Positions 1-14,971 are shown, counted from the stretch's first letter. The stretch is 64,000 bases of DNA from Dirofilaria immitis (GCA_024305405.1 JAKNDB010000110.1:1984001-2048000); one strand, 5' to 3'. Notes: generated from the letters alone by a model not told the origin. Numbers and translations: made by a program.

Positions 1-3000
1 CTTCGAAAGACAAAAAAACAATTTCGCATGATTCAATCAAATCAAAATTAAAATTCTATGGTGAACAAATCTTAATAATTTCACAAATAATTATATCTAT
101 ATATTTCCAATGGCCTAATTATGCTGCTCATGTTCTTAAAGTAATTATATAATCGAGAAATTTTTTTAGAGCAAAAAAAAAAAAGAAAAAGGTGGAATAA
201 AAGTAGAATTTTAGAATAAGAAAATGCAATGGAAGAGAAATGACGATGAGGAATAGATTAGGAATTTCAAAAAAAAAAAAAAACTCAATATACAGATGAA
301 TAGTTTGTATGAGCCAAATGAATTGCTAAAAATTTAGTCATTGTAATTTAGTTTTATATAGACGCTCACGCAGCATGCACTATCATATAGTATAATAATC
401 ATTATTTCAAATATCACTTTATAAAAAAAAATTCAAAATTTTTTTTTCTTTGATCATTTACATATGCAATAAAATATAAAATTAATTGGTAGTATGAATT
501 AGACAAATAGAAAAGATAAATAATATTACATCGAGAAATGATAAAAAAGATGATGAATGACGAATAGTTAGGTTGAAAAAAGAACGAAATGGTCGTTTTA
601 CTGATAGAATGAAGTGAACTTTATTTAATTATTTGCATTTGAATGCAAAATAAAAAATTCATCTTTTTACTATCGCTATTATTGCTAATGTATCATCATC
701 ATTATCATCATCATCATTACTGCTTTTTTATTGTTATTACTATTATTATTGTTATTGTTATTAGCGGAAATGAAAATTGAAACATTCCAAGAAATTTTAA
801 GAAGTTATATCTAGAAATAAGATTGTTATCGATAACTCGTCACTATTATTATTGTTGAAATTTTCGAATATTTCAAAAGAATCTTACGAAATTATATCTA
901 AAAATTGAAACTGATATCAACATCTTTAAACTTGACTTTTAATTACCAATCTTGTTCTTTTACATACATGTTCCAGCTATGAATTATTTTTCATCATGTT
1001 TATGGATAAGCAAAATTAACGAAATAGTTGCAACCTAATGATACTTGGCAGTTAATTAACAAAATTCATAAAATATTTATGTCAAAAATATTTTGGTCAT
1101 AAATTTCTTGTCAAGTTTCAGAATTGAAATGAAACAAACTATTACTAAATTAATTATCATTTTTAGCAATATTTATATCTTATGCTATTACAATAATTAT
1201 TATGGTTGGAATAAAATATTCTTGAGATAAGATTTTTTGCATAATTCTCTTACATCTGAAGTGTAATAATTTCATGAGCAAAAAAATTACTGTACAAATA
1301 ATTTTACAACAATTGATTGTGATTAAGATCAAATAACAAGTTCTTCGCAAATAGAGGGAATATTACTACTGACGAGGAATGTAGGAAAAAAATGAGCATG
1401 ATAATATGAGACATATATGTTTATTTATACGGATTGATTGTTCATTTTTTTATCTGTCGCAAATTATCACAATAATGAAAGAAAAAAAAACTTTCCCTTT
1501 TTTTCTTTTTATTGAAGCATGAAAGAGTAAAATCCTGCTATATATATCATGTATTAAATTTCAAAAATTTGATAAAAATAATAGGGCTTAACTGTTAAAT
1601 TATAGAGAATTTCACAAATCGAATGATCAGTTATATTCAAATGATGAAATTTTTAATAAATATTAAAAAACTTTTATGATATTTTAATTTTAAGTAATTA
1701 TTTCGAGTGATCATCTCTTCTTTAATACTTTCATAATTATATTTCAATTTCTCCAAAATTATTCTGAAAATCAAAAAATTTCACTGAACATTAATCATAT
1801 TGCTGTATATGATTCAAAACATTAAAAAAATTTCGATGGGAATTAGTCATAGCATAAAATTAATCATAGAAATTAGTCATATTGATGTTTTCGTTCCATA
1901 TTCCCGTATCTATCAATGATTGTTTATAAAAAAATTTTTAAGAAATAAAATTACAAGCTAAAGCATTAAAAGATATGATTATAATAATTTCATTATCAAC
2001 AGGCTTTTTTAAGAAAACTGAAATTGATTATAGCGATCTTTTCGATCGATCTCGTCGCTATCGGAATTTCAAATTTCTGAATGCTTTGTCCACCTTTGTC
2101 CCAATGGAAATCTTTACAATCTTCTTTTTAGCATCAATTTTAAGCATTGGTTTGTTCACTTCTTCTCACATTCATTCAATTCATTCTTTCACATTCTTAT
2201 AAACATTATACACAACTTCATCATGTATTTCCATTCTCATCCACTAGCAATTCGTTCCTATACAATTCCTTTCCTATAAATCGAGAATTGCAAAAGATTT
2301 ATTTCTTCTTTCTTGATCATAAAAATTTCATTAGACAGTGTATTTACTTCATTAAAAATTAATCAACATTTAGAGAAAACAAAACTATAAGATATTTCAT
2401 TAGTTTTAATTATGATTTCAAATAAAGCAATAAGGGGAGGAAGAAAGAAAGAAGATGTAAAGATGACAATTTTACTGGTCATCGAATTTAACTTGAACAA
2501 ATCCATTTGAAAACTTTTTTCCCATAAAAACATTTCTTAATTTATTGATAAATTATTAACCTTTATCATAATCAATGATTCGTTTTAAATTACTAAACAG
2601 TCTGAGATATTTTGCATGAAGTAATTCATTTTCATTATGACGCAAATAATATAAATCGATGGTTAGTAATGATGGCAAAGAATTTTGTTGCAATCTAAGT
2701 TGCATTTTTTTTTTTTGAGATAATTCCCAAGAAAAATTGATAATGTTGAGAATTTCTATTTGACAAAAAGAAAAATGAAGTGTAAAGTTTCTTAAGAAAA
2801 ATTGCAAAATACGTTCTTGTCTATCATCCTATTTCTAATTCCATCTATTCATATTTTAAATTTTAATAAAATAAAATAAACAACAATGGGCAATTCATCC
2901 ATTATTATTTTCCTAAAATCACTTATAGGAAATGTATTACTAATTTAATCAACAGTATTATCAATACACAGTATGATATCTAATTATAAATTAAAAATGA

Positions 3001-4023
3001 TTTCAGAAAATGTAACTAAGATTAATTGCAATAATAAAATAGTAATTAGTTCGGAAATTAAAATTTCCTATTAAAATTAAAACTTAAATGCCAAAAGTTT
3101 ACTAAATGGAAGAAAAATTTGATTCTTGAAAAGTAGTCGCAGCATTTATATTCGATTAAAAGTTTTCATTTTCTTTTTTGCATGCTGCATTTTAAGATAA
3201 ATTTCTAAAAAGCATATCATTCAGAATATGAAAACTGCGAAGAATAATATGAGAAAATCCGTATAGCTTTAATTTTTAAAGCAAATTAGAGTGTTGGGAT
3301 AGCAATAAATTGAAGGAAAGTTGATTGGAATAGAAGTAGGAAAGATTAAAACTTTCAAAGATAATATGAGGAAGAAAAAGAAAGAAAAGAAAAAGAAAGA
3401 GGAATATGAATGGCATCAATTCTAAACTTTTACATTTATCCTCATTCAATACGTATTGGCCAAATTGATATGATAGTTTATGTGAAAAGTTATTCAGCAT
3501 TTAATTAATATTGTTTTGTTAATGAGATTATTTGGTGAAGCAAAATTATATTGTATTATAAAAATTAATGGTATGAATAAAGATTCTTTCATATCTTAAA
3601 ATCTCATTCTAAATTTCGCAATTAATTAAGATTATTATCAGAAATGATTCTCCAGATTGTTAATTCTAAATTATATTCGTAATTGCGCTATTAAAATAAG
3701 TTGAAAATAATTATTTACAGTATACATTGCAATTCCGATACTGGTGGTGCAGCGCTTAAAATTTCAATTGCCTTATCAATATAAATTACTTAACTATTTT
3801 TCCATCTTTTAATCATCTTATCTATTTGCATATTTGATAAAAATATTGAAATTATTTATTTTCTAATAATAATTTAATATTTCATATTTAACATGTTTAT
3901 ATATGCAAGAATGTCAAATATTTATGCATAGTTGAGTGAAATTAATTAGAAACATTTAGATAAAAGCATTTTAATATCAAAAGTGAAAGAAAGGACAAAT
4001 AAATTTCCATTATAAAATTGTAT

Positions 4024-4071
<48 letters not shown>

Positions 4072-4107
4072 GAGTATATATATATTATTATATATATATA
4101 TATTATA

Positions 4108-4138
<31 letters not shown>

Positions 4139-7100
4139 AAGTACACTAAAAAACATTTAAAAACTAAAAACAAAAAAAAGTGAAACTTTTCGTTGATTAT
4201 CAACATATGATTAGTATGCGATTATATAGAAATGATTATCTTTGCTTATTTTTATTTTCTCCTCTTCTCCTTATAAAATATTACCTCTAATAGTGCAAAA
4301 TATTTGCTCATCAAAAAGTTAAAAAAAAAGTGAGATTAAAGCATTTTTATCCTTTCTATCAAATAAACTTTTTTAAGGTTAAATAATTAAATATTGTCCT
4401 AATTTCATTTCTTGATTGTTTAATGAATACATTCAATTATTTTTCAAGTCTCTTTTAATAAAATTAAATGAATATAACGAGATAAAGCGATTAAAGTTTA
4501 CGAATAATATATGAAAATATTTTTTTTTGGAAAAAAACTTACATATTTTATTGAAAATTCTAATAGAAGGCATGATATCACAACAGTTATATAAATAGAA
4601 ATAACGCAAATCATTTTGATTATGCCAGCTTTTCCTGATCTCTTCTATTTATATTTGTTATATTGTCTATTCAAATCATTTCATCATCTTGCTTTTTAAT
4701 CAATTAATCCTGAAATACTAAATGTTTTAATCAGTATTTATTTGTGATGATATAAATTAGAAGCAAAAAAAGAAATAAAAATAAATTTTGCTTTCAATGT
4801 ATCGATGTAATTAGGAATCGATTTACTTGTTAAAAAGAAAAAAATTTTTTCTTTTAGTCTAATCTATTTTGTTGATTAGACTTAAGGATTTTGGAGATTG
4901 CAAAAAGTACGAATTAAGTAGTCAAGAAAAGGAATAAAAAACAGAAAAACAGTCATGAAGGATTTTTGAAAGATTATAAAAATGGCATTATTGGTGAAAT
5001 TCATTACGGTAAGCCTTTAAAAAAGAATAAAATAAAATAATAAAAAATTGTTTTTTTTTTCTGTGGAAAAGAAACAGAAATTAAGTGAAATTTGCAGCTG
5101 ATTTCGTTCTCTTTTTTAAGCTTTTAAATATTTTAAAGAAGAGGAAAAAAGAGAATATACAAGAATAAGTAGTATCAGTACCATTCAATTATCGACTCAT
5201 TAAATCGATCTTTTTATTATCTTTGATCAAGTATAGTCTTTTAATTTGATCAATTTCTTGAAACCTTTTTTTTGTTTTATTTTTAATAGCTATTGATTTA
5301 GATGAAATTTCGGAATTTTTAAGAAAAATTTTGAAATTTACACGAAATGGTTATTTTCTAAATTATATCATCATTTTATCGCTGTATTAGTTTTAAAAAG
5401 TATTCAAAGATGTCAATATTGTTGTTTTTTTTCTCTCGACATTAAAGCAATTCAATTTTATGCTAAAATAATATTTTCGTAAAATTTTAAATTTTCATTT
5501 TATGGTCTTCGTTATATCTTTTTGATGTTATCATACATTTTGAAGAAATTCAGCAATTCTTTTCGTGCTGTTTAAAATTCAAAAACATTTCAATTTTAGT
5601 TTCAAAATTTCACAATATAAAATTAAAAAATATTATTTGATATCATGTTCTAGAAGCAGTTCGTATTTTTTTGTCCTCCTCTTGTACTATCACGTATCGT
5701 ATTTTTCCTGTTAAAAATGCAATGAAATGATAATGATGATATCAAGGAATTTCATACGACTTCAATTTTGAGTATATGAAATTGAAGTGTGTCACGAGTG
5801 ATGAGTGATGAGTAAATTGGTATTGGTATGCATTTTTAAATTTGATATGACCTACCTACATGATGCTAATTATTAAGTGATTACCTAAAATGTACTTTAT
5901 CATTCATTCTTGGAACAAGACATTAGAGAAAATGTATTTTACAATAATTTATTGCAAAAATAATATGTAATCTAGAAGAAAAAAGTATATTGTTGATTTA
6001 TTTTATACACTGATAATATGTAAAATAAATAACAGAGCACAATAATTTGGACATACAACAAATAATAACAAACCATTAATAGATCGCAATCAAATCGTTA
6101 GCAATAATCCAGGCTATCAAGAAAATCTTATCCATTGTTATCAAAAGAGAATCATTTTTGTTTACCTATTTGTCTTCAGTTTTCGAACTTTCAAACCCTT
6201 TCATGTCATCTTAATCAACTCATCGTTTTTTTTTTTTTTTACGTGATTATCCTATATTTGATATCATTCTCTCAAAAAGCCTTGTAATTTTTTTTTTTGA
6301 GCCTTCTATCTTCTACTCAGCACATTTCACTTATCTGAACCTAAAGTGATATGCCGTCTTATTACTTATCAAAAAGTTGTTCCTTCGGTGTGATTGCAAA
6401 TGACACAGGAAGTTCTGAAGTTCCCTTTTTTACTTTTATCACCTATCATCTTTTATTTCTACAGCTTCTAATAGAACTAATAAAAGGATTTAATCCTTCG
6501 GAATTTTTCTTTCAAGTTAAATAATATTGTCAGCCGGCAAATCATTATTACGAAATTTCAGGATTACAAGATCAATTATATAATTCTTGCCAAGGTAAAG
6601 TAAATATTAATTTCTTAAATTATTCTAAACTAAATTGATCACTAATAATTCATTTCAGGAGAGTGACCTACAATTTTATGTACATAATCATTGTGCTAAC
6701 ATTACCTACAATCTAAGCTTCCTAGCGATTTCTTCTTACTAGTCGGAATTGTATCCGGTTATCAGATTATCAAGTTTATGAAAATGTTATTGCTAAACAT
6801 CATTTGTTAGCTTCTATTATTGCGCATATTTTTTACTAATAAGATAAGCAATATGAAATAAAATATTCATACATAAAATTTTTTTTTTTAAACTATTAAG
6901 ATGAAATGCTATCTTTCTTCTAATTGACCTCACTTTTTTTTTTTCCTGGAAGACATACAATAATAATGAATGCGTAATTGTTATATAAAGTAAATAAATG
7001 CATGAACAATAATAAATTATATATTAAGTATACTCCTCATCATTCAATTACTATTTAAGGAATTTCTGCCCTTTCCAACTTCATCTCTTTTCATTTTTTC

Positions 7101-7168
7101 ACCCATTCACTTGCTTTCCATTTATACCAAATTACTTAATTCCATTATGATAAAAGTAATATCTGTCA
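1..7168. other. gene-poor AT-rich flank
   Basis: No reading frame with family similarity and no convincing exon chain is visible on either strand. The stretch holds poly-A/T runs and ATT/ATC-rich patches. A short GC-richer patch near 3733-3770 is framed by an acceptor-like site on the plus strand and is open on the minus strand, but it cannot be linked to other exons. If the minus-strand gene ending at 7169 is real, its 3' UTR lies just below that point. Confidence 0.6.
4025..4139. repeat. palindromic compound microsatellite (CT)n(AT)n...(AT)n(AG)n
   Basis: A run of CT dinucleotides passes into AT dinucleotides, then after a short AGAG interruption into more AT and finally AG dinucleotides. 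The two halves are reverse complements of each other, so the block of about 115 bases could fold into one long hairpin with a CT/AG stem base and an AT top. Confidence 0.9.
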
Positions 7169-7258
7169 TTAACATGATGGCTCATTGTCAACAGTAAGCA
7201 TCGCTGATTGTTGTGACGATTGTGGATACGAGCCATTGATGGAATTTGAAGCGGAATG
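7169..7258 (-). CDS. orphan terminal coding exon (partial)
   Basis: On the minus strand a strong pyrimidine-rich acceptor ending TTTTTCCAG at 7259 is followed by 29 open codons and TAA at 7169-7171. The peptide is rich in Ser, Gln and Asn (it includes SYPQSSQQSAMLTVDNEPSC) and has non-random GC-rich codon use, unlike the flanks. The exon starts in phase 0. The nearest upstream minus-strand coding segment, ending near 13002, has CAG|GT in phase 0 just before its stop, so the two could be joined across a 5.7 kb intron. That donor (GTCAAC) is weak, so the link is inference. Not recognised as a family. Confidence 0.4.
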   Translation of the reverse strand, partial: HSASNSINGSYPQSSQQSAMLTVDNEPSC

Positions 7259-10200
7259 CTGGAAAAAGAAAAGAAAATAAGATTAATAAATAAATATTCT
7301 CCTCTTTTTTTACTCCTAATAAATCAAAGAACATTTGCTTTTGTTCTTTTTTTTTTTTGGCCAGATAAAAAAATAATTATTTATCTTATCAATTAATTAA
7401 AACAATCGAAATAAATTTAAAAATAATGAAAAGAAGACGAAGAAAAAAACTCTTTTAAAATGCATTCAAACAATTTATATATAACTAAATATTTGAATAG
7501 GGCATATTAACGCAAAATACATAAATGAATTTAATCGAATACTAAAATATATTCATTGTTTAAATGCACATAGTTATCAAATCATTCTAAAATATTCAGA
7601 GCTATGCAGAAATTTTTCGTTCATTGAGGTTGTTATTTCCAATTTCATATCTTTTGTAAATTCTTAATTTTTTTAATTATTCATTAAATTTCTACATTTC
7701 TCATACATTTATTTTGTGATACTTAATTTGATAAAGTTACGAATAATCCATGCTACAATTAACGATATGTCGGGAAATTTTAAATATCAACATTATTACC
7801 TTTTATTTTCAAATATCAGTATTCTTCAAATGATGATTGAAGTGGCATTCGGTGAATAAATATTGAAATTATTAAAATTTGTATTTATCAAAAAGTAGAG
7901 AAAATAAAAGTGAAGTATTCATGGATGTGAAGTATTACAACTCATTTACAACATATATAATTTTCCTCCTCCCTTTATTTCAGTTAAACAAAATATTTGT
8001 TTAAAAAAATCATAAGAATGATAAGATATATTTTCTTGCTTTTCCTACATATTTCAAAACAAGTTCAAGAAATTAGGAGGTCATTTTTTTTTAAACTGAC
8101 AAAATTAGTGATATCATCTGATATTTTAATGTGAATGCTATGAATTGATCACTATAATAATTATATACTTCTTCAAATTCAGAGATATCAGCGTATATTT
8201 CTTTGACAGATAAATTCATATATATCATATTGTTGCCTTTACATAATATTTTAGTCTTATCAATTCATTTTGTTCACTAAATCCTATTTTTGCTTCCAAA
8301 TCAATCTTCCAAGTTTGACTAATTAATGATTTGAATTAAGATTAAATTTTCGATTTTTACAAATTTTCTAATTCTATCCAATGCTGGTCATTTCTTTTTG
8401 TTGTATGATTATATGAAAAACTTGACGAATTGCTACATTGAATTATTAGAATTGTACAGCGATTGTTATGTGATAGTAACCAATACAATCATAACAATTT
8501 CGAATTTCAAATTCCGATTAAGAAGAAAAATAAGCCAAATATATTTAATGACAATTTATTTATAATCGATCAAAATTGAGAAAAATTTATTTTTAACTCT
8601 ATCAGTGCATAGATTGATTATTGTATATGTAAATAAAAGATGCGATGAAATGAGAAAAAATGGCAATATCTAAAATAATTCCTATTTTTAAAGTTAATAT
8701 TATTAAAGAGAAAAAAACCAATAAAAAAAAGATGTATTTTGTCCTTTTCACTCCTGTTTTCATCTACTAAAAGGATGGAAAAAAATTGTGCATAGCTACT
8801 TCTTGTAGTTATCGTAAACAAGATAAATTACACATAAGCAGATATTAGATAGATTTTCTTTGCATAGACTTTTTTCATATTCGTCCTTTCTGCATCTGAA
8901 TCCCATTTTCAACAACATAGACGATGATGTACAGAATCAATGATCTCAATAGATTGAAGTATTATTGCAATGCCAAAAATAACAATGTATCGATTCTTGG
9001 ACAGAAATCCATGATAAAAAATTCTCTCAAATCATTTCGTAAATTCTGTCTATTGCATAAATTATCAAAATGATTCAAGCTAATCAATATCAGTTGATCT
9101 ATATGTCAGAAATTTTGTTTACTGCCTCTCTTTTAGACTTTTTGAATTTTTCCTGATTTTTCTAACAGAATAGAATATAAATAACACGAAAGCGGACCAT
9201 TATCCCTACAATATTTATTGATATCATCCATTCCTTCCTTCACTTGCAGAATTCATAATTATATACTTCACTTCTAAGGATGGAATCGTTTCTCATATTC
9301 ATTAAACAATTTTAATTCAACAAAAATCGTCGAATCTTACATTGGAGAAAGCAGTTTAAATTAATAATTAACAAGGAAAAGTTATTTTCATATTAATTTC
9401 TTAGAATCTTAAGTGATATCTTATTAAATATCAGATGCAGATCAGACGACATTTAAATTATATGTAAGTACAAAATTCTTGGAAAAGATTATGCATGCAT
9501 ACAAACTTAGTTAAATGGAATCACGATCAGATTATAAAGAAAAAGACTGGATGATTTTAGATGAAAGTAAGATGAGAATCGTCAAATAACAAGATGATCT
9601 ATGATTTGCGATAAATCATTTTTATGATTTTTAATAAGAAAATAAATTTTACAATTTTATGATCGCTAAAATATCAATTTTCCAAAGGAATATTTTAATG
9701 CTAGCATCGCACATATCATTTTTTTTTTTAAGGAAATTATTATTCTTTCAAAAATACCCAAAAGAATCGGATGAGCAAGTCTTCTATTAAATTTCATTTA
9801 GAATCAGATGAAGCCATAAATTATAATTCAAACAAAGTATGAAAATCAAAACAAAGAGAATGAAAAATTTCTGCTTGTAGATTATTTTTTCAATGAATTC
9901 CAGCTAAATTTAATGAAAAATATTTTTAAATTTTTTTGGCTCATGTAAATAAGTGATCTTAACATCGATATTACTTTTCGACAATGATTGATTAATTCGT
10001 TTTGCAAAATATAATATTAATTTGATACAAATGTTTTCTTTTAACAATAAATTATCACAAAATATTATCAAAATAAATAAAGAGAATGATTTTCCATTTA
10101 TACTATCAAATTTCTTTTTTATGCTTCTCTTTATCTTTTTTTTTTGCCTTTAAATGACAGTGATTATCTATATCCTTCTCATCCTTTTGTTTTATCACTT

Positions 10201-10321
10201 TAAGGTGTAAAATGAAATGTTAATTGATGAGAAATAAAGAAAATGATGATGATGATAATGATAATGATGTATCGTCACTTAACGATGCAAGGAAAAAAAA
10301 GTTGGATAATATTTCCGTTCC

Positions 10322-10324
<3 letters not shown>

Positions 10325-10362
<38 letters not shown>
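10325..10362. repeat. (CT)n microsatellite
   Basis: About nineteen consecutive CT dinucleotides. Open frames across it are produced by the repeat itself. Confidence 0.9.
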
Positions 10363-10369
<7 letters not shown>

Positions 10370-10906
10370 CTTGCATTATCAGAGCAAATTTAAAATTTGC
10401 AAAATTTCTCTTCTCCTTTTTTCCTTGAAAAGGACATGCAATCTTTTTCTTTGCTCTTCTTCTCTCGCATTTTTTTTCATAAATTTTTTTTTCTGCAAAA
10501 AAGAAACCAAAAAAAAAGAAAATTTAGGAAAAGTAGGAGTGATAAAAGGATGGAAGGGTAAAAGAAAAGATGATACATAAGAAGTAAAGTTTCCAAAAGC
10601 AAAAAAAAAAAAAAAACTTTTACCCTATAAAAATGTCAAAAATGGAAGGGAAAGAGAGGGGAGAGAGAAAAAGGATAAAAAAGATAAAGAAATGGAGGGA
10701 AGATTGAGTGAAATAAAAATTAAATGAGTGATGCAATAAAAGTACATCCGGTTGATGTCCAAAACACTCCATTCTACAGCAATGAGCAACAACAAAAAGT
10801 GCACAAAGCATATATTTCTTATCTTTATTTTTAAAAAAAAAAAAAAAACTCGTTAAAGAGGAAAAGAAAAGAGAGGATAAATGAATAGAAATAAATAAGT
10901 AAATAA

Positions 10907-11020
10907 TAGATAGATAGATAGATAGGAAGGTAGATGGATAGATAGATAGATAAATAGATTGATTGATAGATTGATTGATAGATAGATTGATTGATTGACT
11001 GATTGAATGATTGATGGATC
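10907..11020. repeat. GATA / GATT tetranucleotide array
   Basis: Blocks of GATA pass into GATT and back with scattered substitutions. The antisense translation is a Ser/Ile/Tyr or Gln-rich artefact, so no gene is called here. Confidence 0.85.
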
Positions 11021-13001
11021 GATGAGTATGGCAAATAAAAAGGCACATATTTGTTAACATGTATAATTATCAATGATTAATATTCAATTGCTGATAATAT
11101 TTACTGATAAAATGATAAAAATTAATTTAAAAAATAGATTAGTCATATATATATATATATGTAGTAAGTATCATCAATTGAACATGCATATATAAAATAT
11201 TTTAGTAAAAATATGTACTTTTCTCTATCCAATTATATACCATTATAAAATGGTTGGTTGATTGAAGTGTACTTATTTCCAGGATCGAAGTTTTTTTGTT
11301 TTTTGTTTTTTGCTTTACAGAATAAGTGCAACTTAACCATAAACAAAGCTGTGGATTACTGTATTAAATTTTTATGAGATTCTTTGGCCTTGAGCGACAT
11401 GCTTCGTGATGTTTACGAGTACTCGTGTAATTATTATTGCTTTACTCGAGAGAGAGGAGAGAGAGAGAGAGAAAAAACGAAAGTTTTGGCACTGAGCCAA
11501 GGTAAAGTTTATTTTTATTTTTTGCTTTTTTTTGTTCAAGTGAAAAAGCATGATAGTAAATCAACGAAATGCTGCTGATGTTGGATAGAAGAAAAGGATT
11601 TGACTTCATATTTTTCCAATAGAGACAAATAAAGAAAAGAAAAGGAGCCTATTTGAAATGAGTAGCGACAATCATTTGATTGAAATTTTTAGACTATAAA
11701 TATGTAAAATTCCCAGTTAAAAATTCTTATAAAAATGAGAACGATAAAATTACGAAAGAAAGTTGCATAAATAAATTTTAAGATTTGATCGATTCTTTTA
11801 ACTTGGAACAGGTTTTAGGATTATGCATGCCTACTGCCTACATAATGATGATCTCATACATTTTAAATAAATAGTCAATGAGATATTCTGCAAAGATGCA
11901 CTGATGAGGATAAGCAAAAAGTATTTTATAATTAATCATTTGGTTAATTAGCAACTAGAATCCAAATGAGAAGAGTTAATTAGTATCGTAAAGGTAGCAC
12001 CAAAATTGAGATGAATCAATGATAGTGAAGAAATGGAAGGAAATATCAATAAAATCAACATAAAAGAAGATAACAGATGTCATCCAACAAGATGCATCAA
12101 TTTCGGACTGCCAAGGGCATATAAATACATAATGTAATTGATTGATTTCAAATTAAAAATAAATAAATAAATAAAGAATTTATGGTCGGATATTGAACTT
12201 TCTTAGAATGAAAAATTCTTCACTTTTTTTTGAGAATATAACAGATAAGAAAATAGGAAGTAAACAGATAAGAGGCACATCTTTAATTGTATTTCGATAA
12301 ACCATAATTTCTCCCACCTGTTTTTTTTTCCTTCTTCCAACTAATCCAACATTACTACGAAATAATAAATTTATCTAATACTTTCTATAATTTATAATTT
12401 TATCAACATTTTTTATAACAAAAAGATTTCGAATTCACAAAGAAAGTTTGTAAATTTTCTTTTTTAATTTCGTTTGAATATATCATATTTTGACGATTTT
12501 TTTCTGCAAATTTGAATTATGCACTAAAGTGAAAGTCAATAATTAGAATGTGATACAAAAAACTCGTGCATACAAAATTAAATGATGTACATTGGATGCT
12601 TCTAATTATTACGTTAAAATCTTTGCTTCTTTTTCTTTTAAAATTTACTGAAAATTGACACAAAATGTTTTCAAGAATGTGCTGCTGACTTATAAGTCTC
12701 ATCGTCGCCAATCATAAACTCTTTTTTATGACTTTTAAATTTGAATGCAGGAGATTCAGATAAATGAAGAGAGAATGAAAAATAAGAATTGATGATTTTT
12801 GATATTCGCAAAATTTGCAGATATTTCGAAACTTGCATAAAGTTCCGTGAAAAAAATGTTTAATTATTTTCTTAGCAAATTTAATTGTTATTTTCTTTTA
12901 GCAATTCGAATTGTTATTTTCTGAGATGCTTTTTTTTTTTTGAACTAATTCAACACATCCTAATTTGATCTACAATATGAAGGATAAAAGAAATTTGAAA
13001 A

Positions 13002-14855
13002 TCAGTTGACCTGATCAATTTTGCTGGTAAACGGAATTTTGCCGGATAGCACTGTTTCTGGATTAGTTGTTGGTGTAGTTACAGCGGCGTTGTACAAAAG
13101 ATTTGCTGATTGAGCTAGTTTGAGCAAATCAGTCGACGTTACCGGCGCCGATCCAAGTAATAAACTACACTGCTGAAGGGTAAAATAATCGATGTAATTC
13201 AACGGTAAATGATCAAATTTGTTATTAGCGATCGGAAGACTAGCAGTTGCAGCTAACAATGATAGGGATCGAAAATAGGAATCCATGGATGGTTCCATAC
13301 AACTCTTCAAAATTGAATAATCCATCGAATCAGTGGTTTTTTGACAATTCTTCGATTCGCAGTCATCGGTTAATAGATCGTAAAGTACAGGTGCTAGGGA
13401 ACGGAGATATTTCTGCTTGAGATCAGCTCGAGATGGTACCGATGGTGACCAAACGGTGATACTATTGCTACTACAAGCTGTTGTTGGTGCTATTCTTGTT
13501 GTCGCTGTTGTTGCTGTTGTCGTTGCTACCGTTGTTGTCGCCGTCGCATACGGATGAAATCGTCGAGTATTGCTACCATCTACAGTATTAGATCGCCGTC
13601 GCTCCATAGTAACATTATAATGATGACGATATTGTTGCTGTTCATGATCCGGTACAATTACTGAACCCGTATATCCTAAATTTGATTTTTGTTCACTGTT
13701 GTTACATTGCGACAATAATGATTGTAGCTGAATTGATGGTGTTCCGGAATACGCAATCCGTTGTTGTGCAATAATACGCTCAATATCGCAAAGATTTCGA
13801 CATAGTAAATTAACGATTTCCGCTTCAGATAAGCTATTTGCTATCGTTACAGGTTGTGGATCAGAGTTAGGCATAATCCTAACGGCATGATCATTCAATA
13901 CGTTCCCGTAAACATCACTGCCAGTTAGCAATTTTGGAACAGTAGTTACAGGTTGTATAGAATTCTCATTAATCATTGTACCCGTTGATCCTGCTGCTAT
14001 CATTTGATAACAACTCGAGAATGCACTCTGTGGCAGTACAAGTAACTGCTGCATCAGGAACGATCGTTGTTGGTAGAAGTTGATGATGCTCCGATAAAGT
14101 ATCATATGTGTTTGATGGAATGTCCATACAGGTATTTGTCGTTCCTACACTATTATTATATGGTACTGATGTAAGGGAACTGTGTATAAGTCGCTTCTTA
14201 ATTGGAACCTTTATAGAGGGCAGTGATAAACTTTCAAGTGAAGCTGCTGGTGATAAAGGTGGTTCATCCGATTTAATCTTTGATGATAGTTGTTGAGCTA
14301 GTGGAGATGTTGCTTCTACTGTTGTCGCAATGATCGGATCCGTTAAATTAGACTCATCGTGAAGTTGCATTGTTGCTTCTGAAACGGTAATATCTTTTGA
14401 TCCATCGTTATCAAGAATCGTATTTGTTATCACTTCCATCTCCTGAATCATTTCACCGGTGTTTCCAACAAATTTCGAATCAATTGTTGTTGATTCTATC
14501 ATTCCTGAATTAATAGCTATATCCATCGTTGCTGTCGTAGCGTCATCTGATGCGCCGCCTGAATTGTCGTGCGTATCGATATTCACTGAATAAGATGACG
14601 TGAGCATTCCGGTTCGCTTTGCTGATGGCCACCTCACACCACAATCCCATTTCATTTTATCGGAGCTATTTGTTGTTGAGTGCGAATAAAGTACATCACT
14701 GGGCGGTGCTCCTTCATCATCACCGCCGTCACTATCTTCTACTTTTTCGATCCTTTCTAGCTGAATATTATCATTTTTTTGCTACTTTTGCTACTTACAA
14801 TATTGCTATTATTATTACTAGTATTACTATCATCATCATCATTATCATCATCATT

Positions 14856-14921
<66 letters not shown>

Positions 14922-14922
14922 G

Positions 14923-14971
<49 letters not shown>

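Larger units (their letters stand above)
7259..13001. other. non-coding stretch, possibly an intron
   Basis: Mostly AT-rich sequence without a supportable gene. It contains a CT run and a GATA/GATT tetranucleotide array (listed separately). A short open patch on the minus strand near 12680-12780, including codons for MIGDDETYKSAAHS before a stop, looks mildly coding but has no clear splice acceptor. It may be the intron joining the 13 kb gene to the exon at 7169-7258. Confidence 0.4.

Noticed and set aside
1975..2202. 75-codon plus-strand open frame with a hydrophobic stretch
   Set aside because: No similarity, no splice context and composition typical of AT-rich chance frames.
10224..11073. 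Open frames over the CT and GATA/GATT repeats, including a 146-codon one
   Set aside because: Length and composition come from simple repeats; no start context, splice partner or domain.
14761..14798. A 38-base intron with a GTAAGT donor and TTCAG acceptor in the 13-15.6 kb gene
   Set aside because: Too short for a normal intron; adding one A to the seven-A run gives a longer continuous coherent frame, matching the indel pattern elsewhere.
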